From Smittium mucronatum (taxonomy: Eukaryota; Kickxellomycota; Harpellomycetes; Harpellales; Legeriomycetaceae), in contig LSSL01001792.1 of assembly GCA_001953115.1 (NCBI GenBank), positions 1-29,035 of the forward strand: DNA of 29,035 bases. The letters run 5' to 3'. Positions 11,737 to 21,475 of the stretch are shown here, one piece after another; within the stretch, counting starts at the first letter, position 1; every line of letters begins with the position of its first letter. The notes beneath the pieces are model-generated. The model had not been told where the DNA came from and did not search any database. It saw nothing but the letters and a program-made list of their open reading frames with translations. A program made the position numbers and the translations under genes.

Positions 11737-11990
11737 TGGCAGATTCTTTGCATACTAGATGTTTTACTAAAAAAGTTTCCCATTTCTTTTTTAATAAAAA
11801 TCTTGATTTGTATTAATATGCTTTTTATTCGGTTTAAATACTATATGTAGCAAATAACAATTTTTAAATGTTCAAAATCGGAAAATTTAATATAAATTTC
11901 AAAACTATCCACAGTTAAGCTAATTGTGCATTTAAATAAAATTAGCCTAAAAGTCTTTAGATTAAATCGTCTGATATGTCATAGAATCAC
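11737..11990 (+). repeat. Dispersed repeat, copy A
   Basis: It aligns in the same orientation with 21476-21716. Shared landmarks in the same order are GGCAGATTCTT, TTTTACTA/TTTTACTG, a T-rich block, CTTTTTATTCG, GCAAATAA, AATTTCAAAA and a final segment ending AGTCTTTAG or GGACTTGG. The copies differ by many substitutions and small indels, so this is an old dispersed sequence, probably a relic of a mobile element. No coding capacity or terminal structure is visible. Confidence 0.6.
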
Positions 11991-12019
11991 ACACACACAA
12001 ATATATTTATGTGTGTGTA
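11989..12019. repeat. (CA)n/(TG)n hairpin
   Basis: An ACACACAC run (from 11989) is followed by an AT-rich loop and then GTGTGTGT (12011-12018). The two arms are exact complements and could extrude a cruciform or form an RNA stem. It is the only CA/TG simple repeat noticed in the window. Confidence 0.85.
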
Positions 12020-12953
12020 TTATTATAGTTCAAACTATTTATTTTAGGGATGTATAAGTAGTCTTCTAAATCATTATTTTTTTACACTAATTAATGATTT
12101 TTTTTTAATAATCGATAGCTTGGTCGATCGCTCCGGGGTCTAATTAATTTAGAATATATCAAATTATGTTCTAATAAGTTGTGTGATACATTAGGCCTTC
12201 AGTAAAATCACTAGGAAAAAAGCGATAGAAAGGACGGGAATGTAATCCTAAACAAAATATTTTAAAAAGATAAAAATATTTAAATTTAGATCTTATCACC
12301 GAAATAGGATCTACTCACTTTTAAGTTAATAGATTCAATAATACTTAGAGAGAAAAATAAATGAGACCCTTTTGATCTTTAATTTAATTCAAAATACCTA
12401 TAGCACATTAGTTTTAGGCTTCAAAATATAATTTCCAAATTCCTAATGTTCATTATCTAGGTTAAGTTATTATAGGCTAAATGATTCTATGAACTGAAAG
12501 TAAAACGAAACATACTTCCAAATAAGCTCTAAAATGGTGTTTTTGGGGATAGGGTGGAAACTAAAACCGCAAAAAAATTATATTATTTTCCAAAATGTGA
12601 TAGATACTTGTGAAAAGCCATGACTATGTTAAATGCCATAAATACTTGTTTTATTCTATCCATTTTCTACGGGAAATTTACGTTATAAAAAGGTGATCAT
12701 AAAAAGCTAAAAAAGATTAAAAAGATAAATTTTCAAAAAAAACAGCCATAGACTATTTTCTTTTGGTTCAGAAGATCCTACCCTGATTTTATTATAGTTT
12801 AATGCTATTGAAAATATATCATGAATAATCGAGCGCATAAAAATAAAAATAAGCTTCAACGAGAATTAATAGAACTTTAAAATAAACTCGTAGAAATTTG
12901 CACTGATTTTTTCAAGCCTATATAAAGCCTTCCAAATATAAGTGTGCACTATT

Positions 12954-13064
12954 ATTGGGTAATATCCAATTTTCATTTAATCAAACTCCAAACAAATTGA
13001 CTATCTTACCAATTAGCACACTCGATTTACATCATCTCCTCCCATCATATCGGGATATAATTGG
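12954..13064. promoter_or_regulatory. CCAAT-box cluster upstream of NDUFA13
   Basis: Four CCAAT pentamers occur in 111 bp, at 12954-12958 (as ATTGG), 12966-12970, 13009-13013 and 13060-13064 (as ATTGG). They lie about 150-260 bp before the NDUFA13 start. In fungi the Hap2/3/5 (NF-Y) complex binds CCAAT and commonly controls respiratory genes. A role here is inferred. A TATATAAAG motif at 12919-12927 lies further upstream and is unlikely to be the core TATA of this gene. Confidence 0.4.
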
Positions 13065-13214
13065 TCACGATATGTACTAATCAGCAAGGGCAAGGAAGAT
13101 ATTTGAAATGAAAGACTAAGGTCATTTTTTAGAGCTTTTTAAGCTACTTGATAGAATTTGCTATTCGACTCTCAATTTCCGATTTCGAAAAACAAGAAAA
13201 GCTAAATTGTCAAG

Positions 13215-13800
13215 ATGAGCGAAGCCCAAGAACTGCCAAGAAAGGGAGGGTACCCCAACATATCATATACAAGACGATTGCCAAAGAAGGGACCCACTGG
13301 AATCGTGATGCTTGCTGGTGTCGCGTCTATAATGGCATATGGATGGTACAATGTATTCAATGGAATCAGAGAAAGAAGGTTAGTCTATATTTTCATCCTT
13401 TCTTAATCATCTTTTTTTTTTCTTTTGGTACATTTCTGATTCAGAATGGACTTTCCATATTTCATCTCTTTTGCTATTCTTTTTAAATCTTTTCAAGGAA
13501 AATCATTGTCATATTTATTTGTCTAAATAACATTTTTTTTTTGGTAAAATAAAACATACTAATTTGTATAATGTATTTAGGGAACTTGAACGTGAAAAGA
13601 TGTGGGGCCGAATTTACTTGCTGCCACTATTAACTGCTGAAACAGATCGCGATGAGTACCGCCGTTATTTGGCTGCTACTGAGCGTGAGAAAGACATTAT
13701 GAAGAATGTATCTGGATGGCCTGCTGGCAAATCCGTCTACAACACCGACCGCTACATCACTCCAACTATCCCAAACATCCCAGAAAGCCAGAGAAATTAG
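13215..13800 (+). CDS. NDUFA13: Mitochondrial complex I subunit NDUFA13 (GRIM-19)
   Basis: Joining 13215-13378 and 13581-13800 gives 384 nt, encoding 127 residues. The ATG follows an in-frame TAA at 13203. The product is an accessory subunit of respiratory NADH:ubiquinone oxidoreductase in the inner mitochondrial membrane, with a single membrane span bridging membrane and peripheral parts. Diagnostic blocks match animal NDUFA13: GGYPNISY near residues 11-18, RRLPKKGPTG at 20-29, one hydrophobic helix at about 28-50, RERRELEREK at 52-61, LLPLLTAETDR at 68-78, and a C-terminal IMKNVSGW...SVYNTDRY segment. It lacks roughly the last 20 residues of the human protein. There is no classical N-terminal presequence, as in the family. 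Codons are richer in G/C than in the neighbouring genes, suggesting high expression. The identification is firm. Confidence 0.96.
13379..13580 (+). other. Intron of NDUFA13
   Basis: This is a 202-nt GT-AG intron with donor AG|GTTAGT. A TACTAAT branch-site motif at 13557-13563 lies 17 nt before acceptor TATTTAG. It splits Arg55 (AG|G). Joining the exons recreates the conserved RERRELEREK block. Confidence 0.93.
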
Positions 13801-14786
13801 TTTTTATGTATCTCTTCCCCACCTTCCAGTATTTGTTTAATTCTCTATAAAAACCAGAGCATTTTTCCAAATTATTTTTACAGTCTCTATTTTTTAAACG
13901 TGCCATCATTGGATATATATTCAAGTTTTTTATTATTTTTTGAGCCACTTGTTTTGCTATTTGTAAAGCGGTTTTCTCCCTATTATTACAAAGCTATTTT
14001 GCTTTTGGGGTTTTATATCGTTGTATTCCCTTGAAACAAGCTCTGGCCAATAAGAACAAACTAATTGAACGTTCTTTTTTAAAGTCTTAACCCTTCACTC
14101 ATCCCAAAATATTATGAGTTATTGCTCTGGTTATTTACTGTTTCTATACTATCATGTGTTAGATTTGTTCTGTTCATATTGCGAATTTATTGCTAAATGA
14201 CTATTCCGATCAAAAATTGTGATCTTATTTTGAGCTTGTCTCATTGATAGGGGTTAAGTGATTGGTAGAATAGAATTTTATAAAATTTTATTAGCCAAAG
14301 TCTCTGTCATTTTGTTATTAATCTATTAATTAAGCACTTGTCGTCGGTTGAATAGTTTATTCTTCACACTTTCTAGACCCAAAAGTACATTGAGATCGTA
14401 TTTGTGAAATTTAAAATTTTCTATTCGATGATATGGAAAACCAGTCGAGTTATAAATGCTGATTTTTTACTAATAATATTGTATTAACGGAGAAATGAAG
14501 TTTATTTTTGTACCATCGACCATGAAAGGGTTGAGGGTTTAGACAGAAAAAATTACTTTAATAATAATAGATTAAAATATACTAAATTAGAACAAAATAT
14601 ACAAGTTAAATTGTTCATAATGTACCAGCTAGTCGTAAATGAACATAAGTGCTTTAGATCCAAAGTAAAGTGGACGGAAAGTTATTTAAAAAGTGATGAG
14701 CGTAAATTCTCAAATTTTAAATCTATCTATGGGTATTTTTATTACAATAACCTTTTGAAAGGTTGAGGATAATAGATAATGTATTT
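13801..14786. other. Convergent intergenic region (3' UTRs)
   Basis: It lies between the NDUFA13 stop on + and the kinase stop on -, so it should hold both 3' untranslated regions and terminators. No gene-like frame is seen. The minus-strand frame at 13766-13948 overlaps the NDUFA13 end and is chance. No strong hairpin was noticed. Confidence 0.65.
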
Positions 14787-17658
14787 TCATATTGCCTGAC
14801 CGCTTCTTATATCGCTTTTAGGGTCATTTTCAGGAGTTTTTGACAGTGAAACCCTATGCTCGCCATCCAAACTGCGATCAAATGCGCTTGATACAGAATC
14901 GGATGACCTACTTCTTCTATGGTTTTCATTGACATCTGAAAGTGGATGGTCAGGCACTGTCCCAGATAAAGGATTGGAATATTCCGTGATTTTTGAGTTT
15001 TTTTTTCTCCCCTTAGACTCACGTGGTCCGGATTCACGTCTCAAAAATTTATCATCAGAAAGCCTTGGTTCGAATTCCTTTTTATCTGGTAAATCAGCAC
15101 GGTGCTTTACTGTTGCTGCTTGAAAGTCGTGAGACTCATAATCTGAATGATAAAGTTTATTACCATTTTTTTTCATATTTTCATCGACATAAATATTATT
15201 AAATCCATCATAACAGCTATTCGATATTCTTTTACTTTTTAAACTCTTTTTCTTATAGGGGCTTGAGGTGTGACTTTCAGAGGAACTGGATGCAGAATCT
15301 GAATAATCACTGGGGGTGTTGAAAAGAGTTAGATCGAATTTCGGTGACAAACAGTTGGAAACTGCATCACAATTTTTATAATGGTTGGGGCCTAGACTAA
15401 TATTATCAGCTTTAGAATCAGTTATTTCTTTAGAGTTGTTCTGGAAGTTTGAGGTATCTTTCATTAAGTTTTTTGACAAGTCTTTTATGTCATTTGAAGT
15501 CAAACATTGATTCGCAGACGGATTATTAAAGTCCTCGTTGCTTGATATAAGCTCATTGGCTTTAGCCGAGTTTTCTAATTTTTTACTGTACCGTCCAGCT
15601 AATACTTTTTTTTCAAAAGACAATCTATCCCATTCGGATTTTCGAATAGAAATGCGTTTTCCTGTTATCTGGTTTATCAAAGATCCATTTCCGTTGGAGC
15701 CACTTTCACTAATTCTTTTTGCAATTATAGGCATAGCATCTAAACCTGGAGTAAGAACCTGACTTTCGGGCTCCAATCCACTCAAGCTTTTCGAATCATG
15801 ACTGAGGTTGCTTTTAGAAAATCTTGGGGAATCAAGAGAATCATTTGATTGGGGATCGTGATCCACGTTATTTGTTTTGTCTTTAATTAGTTCTTCAGAC
15901 CCTACCCTATGTACTTTGATAAGAGGACTATTAACAACCTTTTCAGGAGAGAGTGGGGGTTTTTTAGAATCTGTAATTTCAGAATTATTAGGATTAATCT
16001 CCAAGGAGTGGATGTTTTTATTTAGCCCAGCAGAAATTTCGGGATTTAAAATCTTTTGAGGCGATACTTCTTTTGATACAGAGTTGGATCTTAAAGATAA
16101 TTTGCTTGGGGTCCTAAATGATGAAAGGGTTGATCTCAAAATGGAGTTACTCCTTGTTTTGTTTGGAATATCTTGATACAGGCCAAGATCATTAAAATCG
16201 TGAGCTTCCTGATGGCTAAAAGTGAAATTTTTCTTTCCTGTTTTTTCGAGGAGACCTTTAGGTCCCATCTTTTTATTGTATTGTTCGGTTTCAATGCGTT
16301 TCCAGGCACCTATCCTCTTTGGAGCGGCAAGAGTCATATCAGCAGCGGGGTTAGAGGTCTTTTGCTCGATATAACCTCTAAATTTTTCATATTCGTAAAA
16401 GTCGAAATTTAAAAACTCTCTATCGATTCTTTTTAATTCTCCTTCTGTCTTTGAATTTAAAGATGATAACTTGGGGGCTTTATCAGAATATTCATCGTCG
16501 TTAGTCGCCTCCTCGAGTTCGTGCAAGATGTCAAAGTTAGAGAAATCGCTCTAAAAAAAGAAATGATTTGAAGTAAAATATTAATTTAATTAGGAAAACG
16601 AAAAAAAGAGCATTCTAAAAGAATTACATCGGGAACAAATGGAGGACGCAGAAGCTTGTATTGCAGCAAATTCCAATCGATTAGGGAAAAGAATTCATTT
16701 TTTTTTATATCGTTAAAACCGAAAGTACCTGACCCTAATCTCTTTCTTGGATCACGCTCCAAAAATTTGGACATAGCTTGTATGCATTCAGAACTGATAC
16801 GTTCGCCTTTGAAAGTGGGGTAATTTAATTTTTTAAATAAAATTTGGTTGTAAATTTCGTTTGATGTTTCGCCGGTAAAAGGTTGGCAGTTATAAATACA
16901 CTCATACATGACAACTCCTAATGACCACCAATCTACGCTAAAACTATAACCTTTTCCAGAAATTATTTCAGGGGCCATATAAGCAATTGTACCTGCAGTA
17001 GCGTAATTTAAAGTGCTGGGGTCAACTTTAACAGCGACGTTAAAATCGGTTAGAGCAATGTGACCTTTATTATCCATTAGTATATTTTCAGGTTTGATAT
17101 CGCGATGGATGATTCCGATATTATGTAAATACGCGAGGCCGCTAGCTAGCTCAGCAATCCAATGTCTAACAACTCTTTCGCCAAAACGCTTTCTTTCAAT
17201 ATGAAAGCGTAAATCTCCACCCAACATGAGATCTATAACCATGAACATGGTAGAATTATTTTGGAAAGAAAATCTGAGATTAACAACATAGGGATGTTCA
17301 ATCTCTTCCAATAAATCTCGTTCCCTGAGTATATAATCGAGAGCCTTCATTTTAATACATTTTATTTTGTTAATGTATTTCAATGCATAAATATTTCCGG
17401 TTTTTGAATGTTCGACGGCCCTTACCTGTAGAAAAAAAAGGGGATTAATGGCTGCGTATATCAGTATTTAAAAAATATATATACCTTTCCAAAAGCACCC
17501 TTCCCAATACTTTTTAACAATTTGAAATCTCTGAGGCTGACTAAAAAAAAGGATAAAAGAGGAGTTTTAATAAATTGAAGAGTGTGAAAATAGTCATGAG
17601 TGGAACTGAATAAGGTACCTGGCTTCTCGTGAGAGATCTTTGAGTTAGCGGAGCCCAT
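14787..17658 (-). CDS. STK32/YANK-type AGC serine/threonine kinase with long disordered tail (four exons)
   Basis: Minus-strand exons 17658-17619, 17540-17485, 17425-16628 and 16550-14787 join to 2658 nt, encoding 885 residues. The start MGSANSK fits N-myristoylation (Gly2, Ser6, Lys7), as in animal STK32, suggesting membrane attachment. The kinase domain begins at about residue 19. It has the glycine loop GKGAFGKV (26-33), catalytic Lys48 in YALKYINK, helix-C Glu67, HRDIKPEN with catalytic Asp141, metal-binding Asp159 within DFN, and APE (183-185). DFN in place of DFG is characteristic of the STK32 family. FVPD...NFDILHELEE and the EFLNFDF motif near 343-349 match the family C-tail. Residues from about 375 on form a Ser/Asn/Lys-rich, probably disordered extension with several SP/TP sites and a basic KKKSLKSKR cluster. 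The protein is about twice the usual animal length (about 400-490). Substrates are unknown. Confidence 0.93.
16551..16627 (-). other. Kinase intron 3
   Basis: This is a 77-nt GT-AG intron, phase 0, with donor GAT|GTAATT, a CCTAATT branch-like motif and acceptor CTTTTTTTAG. Joining gives FVPD|SDFSNFD...HELEE, which matches the STK32 post-domain segment. Reading through instead ends after about 13 unrelated residues. Confidence 0.92.
17426..17484 (-). other. Kinase intron 2
   Basis: This is a 59-nt GT-AG intron, phase 0, with donor AAG|GTATAT, a TACTGAT branch-like motif and acceptor TTCTACAG. Splicing restores the glycine loop GKGAFGK|V and leads into the ATP-lysine strand. The exon after the acceptor begins GTAAGG, itself a perfect donor-like sequence. 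Confidence 0.92.
17541..17618 (-). other. Kinase intron 1 (78 nt, frame-preserving)
   Basis: This intron runs from donor CCAG|GTACCT to acceptor TTTTTTTTAG, phase 1. It is a multiple of three and contains no in-frame stop, so a retained transcript would add 26 residues after position 13 without breaking the kinase. Spliced, residues 13-14 join as Pro-Val before SLRDFKLLK, the spacing seen in other STK32 proteins. Confidence 0.85.
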
Positions 17659-19900
17659 TATATGAGATGGGATTGTTGGATATACAGTGATGAATTTGGA
17701 CTTAAAATATTCTAATAGGTAACGATGTTGATGGAGCTTGGGTTATATACAAAAAATAAAATACATGTAGGCGGGCAGTTCAAGTAGAAAAAAGATAAAT
17801 TGGTGGGATAAAAAATTACAGGACTTTTTTTCAAAACAAAAACTAGGGCTAAGTCAAAAAGGTATTTCGGATAGAAATCTATATAAGAATCATAACATGT
17901 TAAGAATAAGAGCGGATTATAACCTTAGTACTTTTTGTGCAACAATGGAAATTCGGGTACCTTTTGGATCAGTAAATTCATCCAAACAATTACTTGATTA
18001 GGAACAGCATACCTCTTCGCTATCTACCCATCAATCAGTCCGGAGGTCGCAACAGATTCTGTATGCAGTCTATTGGCAAAAATAAATGCTGCAATTTTCC
18101 TTTCCAATAAATACCCTTTGAAGATCCAAAGAGTCTCTTTCCCCAACGGAGCATTGCCTAATATTAGCGTTAAGCCTCCGTAGCGGCAAACAAAACTTGT
18201 CGAGCATCTTCCTTAAATGCAAACATTGGCTTTTCTCCTATAAACAAACTCACCCTCATTCTAGAGAAACAGTGGTTGCATGATCTTTTTTTTCGTTGGC
18301 TTGTAGAAACATGCTGCCAACACATGATCTACCATATAATAATGCGCACTTCCGCCCCGAGTCTTGGAACCATCGCATATTACATATTCTTCAGTGGATA
18401 AAAATTACAGGCTTTTCTCCATTAGGAATTAATATCCACTATTGGCCAAAATTGATTCATTTTCAATTTTAGGCATGACTAGATTGGAAATGACATTCAG
18501 ACTAAACCAGATCCCCTAAAACAAAAATTCATATACTCTAATTAGTTGTTCAATTTATTCTCAAAAAAATATCTACCCAATAAATTCTTTTCATCTGATA
18601 AATATTTTTAGCTGAACTTTTTTAGTGGCTGCCTTTAAACTAAAGAAATCGGCTCCTTTAGTCCTACCAAGAGACTTACAAAAGAAAGTTGCAAATATGT
18701 AATTTGTACTAAAATCGTCTGAATAACTTTCCAATTTAACCATTTATTCTAAGAAAAAAATACATCATCCATTCACAGTAAATCAGCTAGGCTATTTCCA
18801 AAACACTACACACATAACCGTTATTTGCACCAAACCAACTAAATTCATTCAGCTATTGGACTTTATTTTTATAGGTAGCCATTGGATTCGATAATAAATT
18901 TGGTTTGAATCATCATCTCTAAGACTCTAATCCACCAGCTAATATTTGTGAGTTCTGCCATTTTCAGCCTGCTGGATAATAAATATGCAAACTGGGGACT
19001 ACTGTGGAAATATATCAAATCCATTGGATAAAAATGTATTGTTATCTTTTAGATTTTCCTATAACCAAACAAAGAGACTCTTACTTGTACTGGCCAATGT
19101 TTATTGAATATCTTTACAACTTTGCAATAAAGAGCGAGATCGACTCATTGAATGAGATTTTCGATAATTAATCCTTTTTTATTAATTTGCTACATGGGCT
19201 GATTTTTGAATATGGTTGCAATAAACTTAAGATCCCGTCAATTAACTACTGATTTAAAAAAAAGATGTAAATAATTTGGCTATTAGGAATCAGATTAGCC
19301 AGATAAACCTCAGATACTGATCTAAAAAAACTAGATTAAAAGTTATTCCAGCTAGTATAAAATCAACTTGGATAAGAAATATCCAGAGTTTAGATTCAGA
19401 TATATTTTGTATCCAACATCTCTCTAATTCCGATATATTTTTGGAAATCGTTATGAGGATTTCAAAAAAAAGTCAAAATCTTCTACTTTCCCTTTTTGAC
19501 TTGGTTATAAACGCTGAATTTCAAATTAGCCTGTTTTTTAACTAATCCATTTGCTAAAATATTGTCTCTTTTATCGATGAATCCATCATGAAAACCAGCA
19601 AGCCGCTTTAAAAATAAAACATTTATACCCCTATATGTTTCATAAACTTTCCTTATTCTCAATCGTGTATTTATGATAAAGAAGAATAATAATAATTTGT
19701 CAATAAGTATCTGTTACAGATCGCTTTACTTTTCAATGTATCAATTTTAGACAAAGTTCTTTAAATTTCGTTTTAAACAAGTTAGCGATCTCTATATATT
19801 GAATGAAAATAAAGAATATTAAAGAATAAAGACACTTTCCATTTTCCTTTCCTTTATTGCTTTTCCTATAGACAAATTGACAAGTTTGATTTTCAAAAGT
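17659..19900. other. Less AT-rich region with no intact gene
   Basis: It starts at the kinase 5' end. From about 17900 to 19700 the composition is clearly less AT-rich than the outer flanks and stop-free runs are longer. On the minus strand 18404-18264 (47 codons) and 18212-18027 (62 codons) are open and read like protein. They are in different frames, are separated by stops, and match no family I recognise. The 11-mer GGCTTTTCTCC occurs twice on the + strand (about 18229 and 18410), suggesting a small internal duplication. The most likely explanation is an old decayed gene or mobile element. No promoter of the kinase could be picked out. Confidence 0.45.
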
Positions 19901-20093
19901 TCAAAGAACCTTATTAAATAAAATACCCCAATCAATAGCCATAGCAAAAATAAATGAGATTTACATTTCCCATAGGTTATATTTTTCAACATCTTTTTAT
20001 ATTATCTATGGATCCTTTCTTAATTGTTATTTGGTTTACAAATTCACATACTTTTAATTATATTTAATGTAGGCTTTGTGATTTTTCATATGA

Positions 20094-20110
20094 ATATATA
20101 TATATATATA
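20094..20110. repeat. (AT)n microsatellite
   Basis: A run of about eight AT dinucleotides in AT-rich intergenic DNA. Confidence 0.9.
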
Positions 20111-21192
20111 GTTTTCGACCTTTTTTGGCCATCTATAATTTAAAAAGAAAATCCCAAAACGATATCATTAAACCTTTTCGAGATAAATGCTCAAATAAAT
20201 CTAACATGTCTTGTCAATAAAAATATTGATTTCCATTATAATTTACGTTTTTAAATACATTTCCTTCTCTTCAGCTACCTTTTTAAAAGATTGAAAATTT
20301 TACACTTCTTTAATGCCTTTTTTTATCACGGAATTTTATTTTCGGATAGCATGTCGAACCTTCTTTCAGAAATATAATGTTTTTTACACAAATTTTTTGT
20401 ATAGACTTCTGGAATAAAAACTCTTTCCAGATCTTACCTTTTTAAGATGAATGATTCTATTTGGTGACATCAAAACAAAATTCAAAGATCGCCTTTTTGA
20501 AAAATTATAAAAACCCTCGAATTTTATGTGAAATTTAATAACTCGAAAAGAAGAATCCGCCTAAAATTGTTTTTATAAAAAAGCAAATATCTCATGATCA
20601 TTTAATTCCTGCTTCTTTATTACCCCTTTCGTAATAATTGAAAGAAAATAACGTTCTAATACCCTTTTCTGTTTTTTTGATCTTTTTTCTAGACTATTAT
20701 TGTGAAGAATACATGAATTTTATTAAACTTTGTATCACAAATCTCAGCATCTATTCATTGAAAAAAAAAGAAAGAAAAATAAACTGATAATCTAAAAAGG
20801 TAAAAAATTTCATTTTTTATATCGCATAGAGAAATATAAGATATATAAAATATAAAATCATCCAAATGTTTTCATAAAAAACTTTAAATACTAATATCCT
20901 ATAATTCTCTCTCAATTCGATCTTAAATATAAATACAACTTAAATTTCATCATTTTGAATATTTCTTTATTTAATATATGAACTCAAATTAGTGAGGTGT
21001 GTTCAGTATGTTTTAATAAAACTGGTAATCAGATGTGTGAAATTTTATATATTAATCTTAGTGTTAATATTAAATAAAGCCAAACCCGGAGACATTAGCA
21101 CATCTAAAGGGGATTTTTTTTTGTATAAATTTTAACTATAATAATTATAATATCACATTCATGGTTCATTTTTATAAATACAAATTTTTTAA

Positions 21193-21205
21193 CCCCCCCC
21201 CCCCC
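21193..21205. repeat. C13 homopolymer
   Basis: Thirteen consecutive C residues on the + strand between TTTTTTAA and GTCAAAAAAA. Long C/G homopolymers are conspicuous in a region this AT-rich. The exact length may be affected by sequencing or assembly. Confidence 0.9.
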
Positions 21206-21475
21206 GTCAAAAAAAATATTATATAAACAGTAAATAATACAGTATTTCTTCTATTAATAAAGGTGGTAAACTTTAACTAGAATTCTTTAATTTTCATTAT
21301 AAGCTAGTTTATATCCCATAAATTCTTTTTATTTTTAGACCACGTTAAAAAAGAAATACTTTAAATTCTTGTATAATTTTTATTTGGTTAAAATAAGGTG
21401 TTTAAGACTTGGTATCTTCAATGTAAAAAAAAAATAATATAATTATAAACCAATAAACTGTTAGCGTTGGAATAT

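Larger units (their letters stand above)
11425..13214. other. Intergenic region between the zinc-finger gene and NDUFA13
   Basis: No further gene is supportable. The stretch contains the likely 3' UTR of the zinc-finger gene, one copy of a dispersed repeat (11737-11990), a CA/TG hairpin (11989-12019) and the upstream region of NDUFA13 with a CCAAT cluster. The frame 13148-13486 overlaps the first NDUFA13 exon out of phase and is a shadow. Confidence 0.6.

Noticed and set aside
12919..12927. TATATAAAG as the TATA box of NDUFA13
   Set aside because: It lies nearly 290 bp before the start and upstream of the CCAAT cluster. Such words are common in this AT-rich DNA.
13148..13486. 112-codon + frame over NDUFA13 exon 1
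   Set aside because: It is out of phase with the NDUFA13 frame and runs into the T-rich intron. The other phase encodes conserved NDUFA13 blocks.
13766..13948. Minus-strand 60-codon frame at the NDUFA13 3' end
   Set aside because: It is antisense to the NDUFA13 end and UTR, with no recognisable domain.
14807..15037. Minus-strand 76-codon frame overlapping the kinase tail
   Set aside because: It lies in another phase of the kinase exon 4. The exon 4 frame is continuous for 587 codons and joins to the kinase domain.
15066..15080. GGTTCGAATTCC box-B-like string
   Set aside because: It lies inside the coding kinase tail exon, and there is no box A at proper spacing or any tRNA fold.
14929..16412. 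Several + strand frames of 60-79 codons opposite the kinase tail
   Set aside because: They are antisense shadows of the long kinase exon, with no independent motif or splice context.
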